From Pirellulales bacterium (lineage in GTDB: Bacteria > Planctomycetota > Planctomycetia > Pirellulales > JAEUIK01), in contig JAIBBZ010000006.1 in assembly GCA_019694435.1 (NCBI GenBank), forward strand, positions 167,963 to 231,962: a stretch of 64,000 bases of DNA. The letters are read 5' to 3'. How positions within the stretch are numbered: position 1 is the stretch's first letter; each line of letters starts with the position of its first letter. Shown piece after piece: positions 52,601 through 60,583 of the stretch. The notes under the pieces were generated by a model. That model saw only the letters and a list, made by a program, of their open reading frames with translations. It was not told the origin of the DNA and did not search any database. The translations under genes were made by a program, and so were the position numbers.

Positions 52601-53936
52601 GCTGCGCATCCAGGGGCCGACGGTCAGCGAATCCGTCGGCCAAGACCGCCTCGGCCGCGGCGACGGCGCTCGCGGCGCTGGCGTCGACCAGCATACCTTC
52701 GCTTCCCACCCAATCGCCCGCCAGGTAGACGCCCGGCGCCCGCGCGAGCCGCACGCCGGGTCGCCCAGCTGCGCCGCCGTGATCGGCCAGGTCGAGCGCG
52801 CTGGCTGGCACGACCGCCGGCAAGAACCGTGCTTCGACCAGCTCGCCGCGCCAGCCGGGCTGCAGGCGGTCCAGCAGCGTTTCGAGCTCGGCCCGGACCG
52901 TCTCGTGCGATGCCTCCTCGCGACCGAGATACTTCAGCACGTGGATCAGGCCCCCGCCGGCCGGGGCAAGCTGCGCGCTGGCCGAGTGCAGCGAATAGTA
53001 CAGCGGTCGATCGATCCCCAGGCAAAACGTCTGCTTCGGACGCGGCACGCGCCGCAAGGCGACGTCGAGCGTCGCTGCCCTCACGGCCACTACCTCGCGC
53101 GGCGGCCGCGGCGACATCAAGCGCGACGCCGCGCACAGCTCGCAGGCCTCGCTTGCGGGCAGCGCCAGCAAGACGGCCGCCGCCGGCCACACGCGGTCGT
53201 CGGCCGTGACCACGCCGGTCGCACCGCGCGCATCGGTTGTGATCCGCGCCACGCGCGCCGCAGGCCGGAACTCGACGCCTGCCACCGTCGCGGCATGACG
53301 CAGGGCATCGACGATCGATTGCCAGCCGCCGTCGAGATAGAGCACGCCTCCGTGCCGCGGATGCGTGCCGAGCTGCAATTGCGCCACTGCCGCGCCGGCG
53401 CTCAAGTGCAACGGGTCGTTCGTGTAGGTCGTCAGCCGAATGAACGCCTCGACCAGCCGTCGCAGGTCGGGTTGTTGGATCTGCTCCACGAGCCAGGCGG
53501 CGACTGTTTGGCGGTCGTAAGCACGCGCGTCGAGTCGCTGCAGCGCGCTCGACCAGCGCAGCAGCTCGAGCTTGCCGCGCCAGGAGAGCAGGCGCGTGCT
53601 CACCAGCGCCCGCGTGTTGGAGGGCAAGCGTTCGAGGCGATCGCCGATCAGCGCCACGCCACTCGTAGGCGGCACCTTGCCGGCAATCTGCACACCGAGT
53701 TCGGCCAGCGCCTGCGCGGCAGCACCGGCGCGATACAGCGCATGCGGCCCGAGGTTGAAATGAAAGCCATCGTGAACGCGCGTCGTGGCGCGGCCACCGC
53801 AGTGCCGTGCCCGATCGAACAGCCGCACGGCCCGTCCGGTGCGTGCCAGCTTGACCGCGGCGATCAGGCCCGCCAGCCCGCCACCAACCACGGCGACCGG
53901 CGCCGCGTCGTACTCAGGTGTGGTTTGCAGATGCAT
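52584..53936 (-). CDS. FAD-dependent amine oxidase/phytoene desaturase-like oxidoreductase
   Basis: The ATG at 53936 gives 450 residues. The FAD-binding dinucleotide motif VVGGGLAGLIAAVKLARTG is at about residues 15-33, followed by FDRARHCGGRA and a C-terminal GVYLAGDWVGSEGMLVDASA that completes the flavin site. It belongs to the NAD(P)/FAD-dependent protoporphyrinogen oxidase/carotenoid desaturase-like group; the substrate is unknown. ECF41 sigma factors are often linked to COE genes (carboxymuconolactone decarboxylases, oxidoreductases, epimerases), and this is the oxidoreductase of that pattern. The ECF41 gene begins within its last 17 bp. Confidence 0.85.
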   Translation of the reverse strand: MHLQTTPEYDAAPVAVVGGGLAGLIAAVKLARTGRAVRLFDRARHCGGRATTRVHDGFHFNLGPHALYRAGAAAQALAELGVQIAGKVPPTSGVALIGDRLERLPSNTRALVSTRLLSWRGKLELLRWSSALQRLDARAYDRQTVAAWLVEQIQQPDLRRLVEAFIRLTTYTNDPLHLSAGAAVAQLQLGTHPRHGGVLYLDGGWQSIVDALRHAATVAGVEFRPAARVARITTDARGATGVVTADDRVWPAAAVLLALPASEACELCAASRLMSPRPPREVVAVRAATLDVALRRVPRPKQTFCLGIDRPLYYSLHSASAQLAPAGGGLIHVLKYLGREEASHETVRAELETLLDRLQPGWRGELVEARFLPAVVPASALDLADHGGAAGRPGVRLARAPGVYLAGDWVGSEGMLVDASAASAVAAAEAVLADGFADRRPLDAQHVVCR

Positions 53937-54003
53937 GTTTCGTCTCCCGTCGACGCCGGCCGGCCTGGGCCAGCGGCGTCCGTTGCTGCCCACCACTCTG
54001 GTC

Positions 54004-54030
54004 GACGAGACAGGCGATCGCTTTGTGACA
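54004..54030 (-). promoter_or_regulatory. ECF41-type promoter upstream of the oxidoreductase/sigma operon
   Basis: On the minus strand TGTCACA (54024-54030) is followed after exactly 16 nt by CGTC (54004-54007). This is the published ECF41 recognition motif as I recall it. The start site would be about 6-10 nt further, and the ATG of the oxidoreductase is at 53936, leaving a leader of about 60 nt. Confidence 0.75.
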
Positions 54031-54187
54031 GGACGTGCCAAAAAAACCGGTACCGTGGGCAGCTCCGGACGGCGCCAAATCGGCGCAACCCCTGCAACCG
54101 GAAACGCTTGGCCCTCTGGCAAAGTCCCGACCCCCGCCCGATCGATGTAAACAACGAGTGTTTCTCGCTGTCCAGGAAGCGAATCCG

Positions 54188-54388
54188 ATGAGCGGCCTCG
54201 ATCCGGCCATTTCGAGCGTGCTGGCTGCCAAGCAATCGGCCCTGCAAACGCAGATTTCGTTTGCCATCGCCGGCAAGCAGCAAGAGGCCGTCCGGCAACA
54301 GGGCGACGCGCTCGTGCAATTGCTGCAATCGATCGCCACGCAGGGCAAGTCCCCCGACCGTGGGAAGCTGTGCGACTGCTCGGGCTGA
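54188..54388 (+). CDS. YjfB-like small protein (putative motility family)
   Basis: The ATG at 54188 is preceded by AGGAAG at a suitable distance and gives 66 residues. Residues about 5-50 (ISSVLAAKQSALQTQISFAI, then QGDALVQLLQ) resemble the YjfB family, short helical proteins annotated as putative motility proteins. The end is Cys-rich (GKLCDCSG), which is not typical. It is divergent from the oxidoreductase/ECF41 operon. No flagellar genes are in the window, so the motility label is weak. Confidence 0.6.
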   Translation: MSGLDPAISSVLAAKQSALQTQISFAIAGKQQEAVRQQGDALVQLLQSIATQGKSPDRGKLCDCSG

Positions 54389-54428
54389 CCGGCCGACCAG
54401 TCGCATCTTGAACCGGGGAGGACCGTCG

Positions 54429-55817
54429 CTACTGGGCGGCCGCTTGCTCGGTCGCCGGCGCGGGCGGCACCGCCTTGAAGGCGACGATCAGCGCTCCATC
54501 GTCGGCGTTCCAGACGCGCACCTCGCCGTCGTATCCACCGCTGGCCAGGCGCTTGGTGGCCTCGTTGTAGCTCAGGCAGTAGACCCAATCGGCGTGGCCA
54601 GCAAACACCCGGACCTCGGCCCGATCGTCGGCCTTGTGCTGCCGCACGCTCTTATCGGCCGACCCGCTGAACAGGGCATTGCCGCTGCGCGCAAGTGCAT
54701 ACACGTCGAGCCCGAAGCCGCCGATCTCGGCGATTTTCGCCCCGTCGGCCGGATTCCAAACGTGAATCTTGCGATCGCGCCCGGCGGAAAAGATCTGCGT
54801 GCCGTCGGCATTGAACTGCACGGCATAGACCACGTCGCCGTGGCCCGGGTAGGTCAGCAGTGATTCGCCCGTCTTGGCGTCGAACAGCTTCGACGTCTTG
54901 TCGCGGCTGGCCGAAACGAGTTTCGCGCCGTCGGGGCTCCAGGCGATCGACAACACCCAGTCGGCATGGTCTTCGATCAGCGCCTCTTGGCGGCCGGTGG
55001 CCACGTCGAACACGCGAATCGTGCGGTCGCCGCCGCTGGCAGCCAGCCGGGTGCCGTCGGGGCTGAAGGCCACGTGAAAGGCCACGTCGTCGAGCGTCGC
55101 CAGCACGCGGACCGAAGCGCCGGTCGCCGCGTCATACAACTTTACTTCTCCGACCGAGGCGGGCGTACCGCTGGCCACGGCCAGCAACTTGCCGTCGGGG
55201 CTGTATTCCAGGCCGTACACGCGTTGCGCGACGTCGCCGATGCGGCGCACGAGTTGGCCGTCGTTCGGGTTCCAGATCGTCACTTCGTGATAGCCGCTGG
55301 CAGCCAACTCGGTACCGGCCGGGTTGAAGGCCAGCGCCGTAATGGGCAGTGCCTTGCGATAGGTGGCCGGCGCGGCCGGGAAGGCATTGCGAGGGGCGAT
55401 CGACGCCAGCGCCACCTTGGGGTCGGCGGCGTCGTAAGCGGCGCCTTCCTCGATCCAACGTTTGACCAGAGCGATTGCCTCGGCCGGCAGCGGTTCGCCC
55501 TCCTTGGGCATGCGCACGTCGGCATCTTCCGAGACCAGCAGGTTGTAAAGCTCGCTCTCTTCCGGTTTGCCCGCCGTGACGACCGGCGAGCCGCTATAGC
55601 CGTTTTGCGTCAGCCGCTCGAAGTTGTGCAGTTGATACTCGCCCTTGGGCTCCTGCGGACCGTGGCAGCCCTGGCAGTGCTTGATCAACAACGGCGCGAT
55701 CTGCCGCGAGAAGCTGACCTTTTCGGCGACCGGCTCCTGCGCCGGTGCGATGCCAACCGGCAAGCACGCCGCAAGCAGAACGAACCAACGCATCAAGCCG
55801 ATACGGGCGGATGACAT
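54429..55817 (-). CDS. Secreted c-type cytochrome with WD40 propeller
   Basis: The ATG at 55817 gives 462 residues with a signal peptide (about residues 1-27, ending GIAPAQ). A planctomycete cytochrome domain with the haem motif CQGCH (about residues 49-53) follows. The rest is a beta-propeller of about seven WD40 repeats, each ending in a Trp or a variant (TIWNPNDGQLVRR, IRVFDVATGRQ, IHVWNPADGAKIA). It is probably periplasmic or on the cell surface, with the propeller binding a partner. Two copies of the decamer GCCCCCTGCC sit directly before the ATG. Confidence 0.88.
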   Translation of the reverse strand: MSSARIGLMRWFVLLAACLPVGIAPAQEPVAEKVSFSRQIAPLLIKHCQGCHGPQEPKGEYQLHNFERLTQNGYSGSPVVTAGKPEESELYNLLVSEDADVRMPKEGEPLPAEAIALVKRWIEEGAAYDAADPKVALASIAPRNAFPAAPATYRKALPITALAFNPAGTELAASGYHEVTIWNPNDGQLVRRIGDVAQRVYGLEYSPDGKLLAVASGTPASVGEVKLYDAATGASVRVLATLDDVAFHVAFSPDGTRLAASGGDRTIRVFDVATGRQEALIEDHADWVLSIAWSPDGAKLVSASRDKTSKLFDAKTGESLLTYPGHGDVVYAVQFNADGTQIFSAGRDRKIHVWNPADGAKIAEIGGFGLDVYALARSGNALFSGSADKSVRQHKADDRAEVRVFAGHADWVYCLSYNEATKRLASGGYDGEVRVWNADDGALIVAFKAVPPAPATEQAAAQ

Positions 55818-55894
55818 GGCAGGGGGCTTCCTAGTACGGCAGGGGGCGCTCGGCCACGAGACGGAAGACCGGCGGGCGGGCCTTCTAGTATGGT
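55818..55894 (-). repeat. Direct decamer repeats in front of the cytochrome/WD40 start
   Basis: GCCCCCTGCC occurs at 55838-55847 and 55818-55827 (minus strand), 20 bp apart, the last touching the ATG at 55817. A partial third copy with a CATACTAG box lies at about 55872-55894. Two-turn spacing suggests a protein-binding or translation-control site. Confidence 0.4.
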
Positions 55895-56033
55895 CAGCGC
55901 ACGACCCCGAAGCCAGCAGCGCGGCTATGCCGCCGCCCGGCAGCCATGGCGACCGAGAGCGCAGCGCCAACGGGACGGCCGCCAACGGGTGCGGCAGAAA
56001 CGAGCATCACCGCGCAGAATGCGTGGGTGGGGT

Positions 56034-56120
56034 CTATTTGCGATGGCGAATGCGGGCACGCATGCGGCGCTTTTTGCGACCTACCTTGCGCCGGCCTTTG
56101 CCCGTTTTCCGAACACCCAC
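56034..56120 (-). CDS. 28-residue highly basic protein (ribosomal/COX24-like)
   Basis: A GTG at 56120 is preceded by GGGAGG at 7 nt, an excellent Shine-Dalgarno. The product is 28 residues with about 16 Arg/Lys: it opens VGVRKTGKGRRKVGRKKRR and ends ARIRHRK, with no acidic residue. Composition and size resemble bacterial ribosome-associated micro-proteins such as bS22 and AURKAIP1/COX24 domain proteins, but I cannot confirm the family from this length. It lies alone between the cytochrome/WD40 and response regulator genes. It may be missed by annotation length cut-offs. Confidence 0.7.
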   Translation of the reverse strand: MGVRKTGKGRRKVGRKKRRMRARIRHRK

Positions 56121-56289
56121 GCGTCAACCTCCCATAAAACAGCGGCGCGGCCGAACGGCCAACCGCCCATCAAGACACGCCCCAACAGCCGGAACACGGC
56201 AGTGCCCGGCCAGGACCGTAGCCTGGGAAGTGTATCAGATCGCCCGGGGGGGTACAACGCGCGGGCCGAAACCCCGGAGGGGCCGGGTC

Positions 56290-56730
56290 TTAGACCATTT
56301 CCCAGTGCCGTGACTCGCCGATCGCGCTTTCGATCAGCAGCAACAGGGCATTGGGATCGTACGGCTTGCGAACGAAGTACTGGCACCCGGCTGCACGCGA
56401 GCGGCGAATGATGTCGGGCCGCTCCATGGCCGAGAGGATGATCACCGGGATCGCGGCCGTCTCCGGGTCGTCGGCCATCCGCTGGCAGACGGTCAGGCCG
56501 TCGGTGTCGGGCAACCGCAGATCGAGCACCACGGCGGCCGGGTGCTGCTCGTGCGCCACGACGAGCCCCTCGCTGCCCGTCTCGGCGTGCAGCACGCGAA
56601 AGCCCTGCTGCGTCAGCCGGTAGGACAGCACTTCGACCATCGCTTCGTCATCGTCGATGAGCAGGATCGAGTGGGACCGGGGAGCGCCCGCCGGGCGATT
56701 CTTGGATTTGTCGAACAGGTGGGATTTCAT
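56290..56730 (-). CDS. Single-domain response regulator
   Basis: The ATG at 56730 gives 146 residues. The receiver domain has the acidic pocket Asp26-Asp28 (LLIDDDEA), phosphoacceptor Asp70 (VVLDLRLPDTDG), the switch Ser100 (IILSAME) and Lys122 (FVRKPYD). There is no output domain, so it acts as a CheY-like or scaffold regulator. It has a basic Pro-rich N-terminus of about 20 residues. No histidine kinase is encoded nearby. Confidence 0.9.
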   Translation of the reverse strand: MKSHLFDKSKNRPAGAPRSHSILLIDDDEAMVEVLSYRLTQQGFRVLHAETGSEGLVVAHEQHPAAVVLDLRLPDTDGLTVCQRMADDPETAAIPVIILSAMERPDIIRRSRAAGCQYFVRKPYDPNALLLLIESAIGESRHWEMV

Positions 56731-56967
56731 GGCCGCCTTCCGAGGTCTTGCAGGAGGGCTCGCTCGGGGAGCGAGGAGGGGGGGAGAGACAACGCCGCTC
56801 GTGCACCGTCGCCATCGAAACGCTACGTTGCGTTTTCCCACCCGGCAAAGTTTCGCCACGTCGACGTTGCCGATTTACCGCAGCGAGGGCGGCAGATCTT
56901 GCCCAACGCGCACCAGCCGACCCGCGCATCCCGCGCCCAACGCACAGACGGCAGCATCGGCGCGTTC

Positions 56968-57888
<921 letters not shown>

Positions 57889-57955
57889 GGTGGTCCGGTT
57901 GATCGAGAGGGGGGAAACGACGGACAGCCAGACGGCTGCACGATGGCGCGACCGA

Positions 57956-58729
57956 TTATTCCCAGCGCTCTTCCGGCCGCCGCAGCAGCTCGGCCAGCAC
58001 GACGGCATTGCGGGCGCCGCCCGATTGCAGCAGGTCGGCGATTTCGGCGGCACGCGAGCCGGGTCGGGCAGCGGTCCGCGTACGCTGGACCTGCATCGCG
58101 ACGTCGGTCGCGGCGCCGGTCGGCGCTGCCGTGCCCGTCTGCAGCGGGTCGTCGATCGAACTCACACGATGATCGAGGTGCGCGTGAATCTGCTGTTCGA
58201 CGCGCTCGTCGGCCTGCTCGACGGCGCTTTGGACGTGTCGGGCGGCAACCTCCGATTGCAACGAGCGCTCGGTGAGCTGGCCCCGGCCCGACTTGCTCGT
58301 CTCGGGCTTGTTCGAGCGTTTTTGCCGGGCGGGCGGCTCCGACTGCGCGGAGCGGCGAACTTTCGGCGGGCGCGGTGTCTCGACCACCTCGACGCGCGGC
58401 GGCGGTCGCTTGGGCGGCTGGGGACGCTCCGGCGGCTTGGGCGGCTCGCCCTGCTGCAGCACGCGGCGCAGAAAGTCTTCCACCTCACGAGCCGGATCGA
58501 CTCCGCCGGCGCGCGGCACCGGTCGGGCCTGATCCGCACGTGGCAGGGGACCCTGCTGCTGTCGCCGTGCCTGCTCGCGCCAGGCCGCAAAGAATTTCTG
58601 CATCACCGACAGCGCGCCGACCAAGATGAACACGACGACCGGGATCAGATCGGTCCAGTCGGCCGCCAGCAGCACCGTATGGCCGGCCGAAAACACTGCG
58701 CAGCCGGGCTGCAGGACGAACCCGGTCAT
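57956..58729 (-). CDS. Conserved membrane protein of the flotillin cluster, 257 residues
   Basis: I do not recognise a named family. The ATG overlaps the stop of floA (ATGA), so translation is coupled. One transmembrane helix (about residues 28-45, [16 protein letters not shown]) anchors a long cytoplasmic part. That part is Pro/Arg-rich ([16 protein letters not shown]) and ends in a short helical module, [20 protein letters not shown], that looks conserved. Such proteins accompany FloA in planctomycetes in my experience. A scaffold or partner of flotillin is a reasonable inference. Confidence 0.7.
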   Translation of the reverse strand: MTGFVLQPGCAVFSAGHTVLLAADWTDLIPVVVFILVGALSVMQKFFAAWREQARRQQQGPLPRADQARPVPRAGGVDPAREVEDFLRRVLQQGEPPKPPERPQPPKRPPPRVEVVETPRPPKVRRSAQSEPPARQKRSNKPETSKSGRGQLTERSLQSEVAARHVQSAVEQADERVEQQIHAHLDHRVSSIDDPLQTGTAAPTGAATDVAMQVQRTRTAARPGSRAAEIADLLQSGGARNAVVLAELLRRPEERWE

Positions 58730-59784
58730 GCGCTGGTTCCCTTCGAGCCAAGATCCGGACCGCCGGCAATCGAACGGCGCATGTCGGTGTCGGCCTGGAG
58801 ATTCCGCAGGCGGTACAAGTCCATGATGCCCAAGCGGCCGGTGCGGAACGATTCGGCGATCGCCAGCGGTACGGCCGCCTCGGCTTCGACCACCTTCGAG
58901 CGCGACTCCTCGATCTTGGCCATCATCTCCTGCTCTTGCGCCACGGCCATCGCGCGGCGGCTTTCGGCCGCGGCGCGGGCCACGCGGGTGTCGGCTTCGG
59001 CCTGGTCGGCCTGCAATCGCGCGCCGACGTTGTCGCCCACGTCGATATCGGCAATGTCGATCGACACGATCTCGAAGGCCGTCTGCGAATCGAGCTTACG
59101 CGCCAGCACCGCCTTCGAGATGCGGTCCGGATTCTCGAGCACTTCGGAGTGCGTGTTCGACGAGCCGATCGCGCTGACGATGCCTTCACCGACGCGGGCA
59201 ATGATCGTCTCCTCGGTGGCGCCGCCGATCACCTGGTTGATGTTGGCCCGCACGGTGACACGTGCCTTGACCTTGAGCTGGATGCCGTTCTTGGCGACCG
59301 CATCGAGCGTGTCGCGCTGCGAGCTGCGCCCCGGGCAATCGATCACCTTGGGATATACGCTCGTCTGCACGGCTTCGAGCACGTTGCGACCGGCCAGGTC
59401 GATGGCCGTCGCCAGCTTGAAGGACAACTGGATATTCTTGGCCTTGTTCGCCGCGATGATCGAGCGAATCACCATCGGCACGTTGCCGCCGGCCAGATAG
59501 TGCGCCTCGAGCGCCCGGCTGGTGATGCCGGTCGATTCATCGAGCCCGGCCTGCACGGCCATGATCTTCGAACGGACAATCACCGTCGGGTTCACCTTGC
59601 GCAGCGTCATGCCGATCAGGTCGAGAATGCCGATGCTCGCGCCGGTCGTGACGGATTGAATCCACAACCGGAAATAGCGCGTGAACACCGCCAGAATTAC
59701 CAGTGCCACGACCATCACGATGAAAAACACCGCGATGGAGACCCAAACAGCCGGGCTCTGGGCAAACAGTTCGAGCGGGATCAT
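58726..59784 (-). CDS. floA: Flotillin-like protein FloA
   Basis: The ATG at 59784 gives 352 residues; a GTG four codons earlier is less likely. A membrane-inserted hydrophobic segment (about residues 10-32) is followed by an SPFH-like domain with [20 protein letters not shown] and [22 protein letters not shown] Glu/Ala-rich coiled coil ([20 protein letters not shown]) drives oligomerisation. It matches the UPF0365/FloA family, which forms membrane microdomains in B. subtilis with NfeD-type partners. NfeD genes lie immediately upstream here, as in other bacteria. Confidence 0.95.
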   Translation of the reverse strand: MIPLELFAQSPAVWVSIAVFFIVMVVALVILAVFTRYFRLWIQSVTTGASIGILDLIGMTLRKVNPTVIVRSKIMAVQAGLDESTGITSRALEAHYLAGGNVPMVIRSIIAANKAKNIQLSFKLATAIDLAGRNVLEAVQTSVYPKVIDCPGRSSQRDTLDAVAKNGIQLKVKARVTVRANINQVIGGATEETIIARVGEGIVSAIGSSNTHSEVLENPDRISKAVLARKLDSQTAFEIVSIDIADIDVGDNVGARLQADQAEADTRVARAAAESRRAMAVAQEQEMMAKIEESRSKVVEAEAAVPLAIAESFRTGRLGIMDLYRLRNLQADTDMRRSIAGGPDLGSKGTSA

Positions 59785-59923
59785 GGACCATCTCACGAGG
59801 CGCGGCGCGGTGCAGGAAATAACGCCGGGGAAGGCGTTTTTGCCTGCCCGGGCATTCGCTGGTGGTAGTGCAAGCGACCTGCGAAGTCAACCGCATTCGG
59901 TCGGTGGCCTGCCGCGCGAGCGG

Positions 59924-60499
59924 TCAGCTCAACGGATGCACGTCGGGATCGATGCCCAGGTGCTCGACCGGCTGCGACAACACGTCGTGCGGCGTGACCG
60001 GCCGCTCGGCGCCGGCGGCCAGCGTGCGCACGACGACACGGGTGCCCTGCACGGCGACGACTTCGAGCCACTCGCCCGGCTCGACGGCCACCCCTTCGGT
60101 CAAGGCGTCGTAGATCTGCCCCTCGACCTCGATCGCCCCGCTCGGCAGCATCTTGCTGGCCGCCCGGCCGCGCTTGCCGACCAGCGCCGCCAACTCGCGC
60201 CGCACCGGATCGTCGGGCCGCACTTCGTCCGAGGTCGGGATATCGAGCAACACGCGTTTCCCCATCCGCGTATGCGGCCAGACCTTGATCGCCGCGCTGA
60301 TCGCCATGGGCAACAGCATCAAGATGGCGCCCGAGAACAGCAGGCCCACCTCGGTGCTGACCGAAAACGCGTAATACAGCGAGCCGGCGAACGCGGCGAC
60401 GCAGCCCACGCTGAACAGACCCGCCGAGGGAATGAACAGCTCGAGCACGGCCAGTGCCAGGCCGACGGTCAACAGGATGATGGCCCAAAACAAATACAT
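59924..60499 (-). CDS. NfeD-like protein (short form)
   Basis: The 191-residue product has two or three helices at the N-terminus (LFWAIILLTVGLALAVLELF and on) and a C-terminal OB-fold NfeD domain (about residues 110-180; GKRGRAASKMLPSGAIEVEG). It is the short, protease-free type of NfeD. It lies 139 bp upstream of floA and 84 bp downstream of the large NfeD/ClpP-like gene. It should help organise the flotillin complex. Confidence 0.88.
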   Translation of the reverse strand: MYLFWAIILLTVGLALAVLELFIPSAGLFSVGCVAAFAGSLYYAFSVSTEVGLLFSGAILMLLPMAISAAIKVWPHTRMGKRVLLDIPTSDEVRPDDPVRRELAALVGKRGRAASKMLPSGAIEVEGQIYDALTEGVAVEPGEWLEVVAVQGTRVVVRTLAAGAERPVTPHDVLSQPVEHLGIDPDVHPLS

Positions 60500-60583
60500 C
60501 GCGCGACGCGGAGTTCGAGAAACGGGTCCAGACGGTAGGAACGCAACGCCTCGGGCACACGAAATCGTACGCCCGGCATCAGT

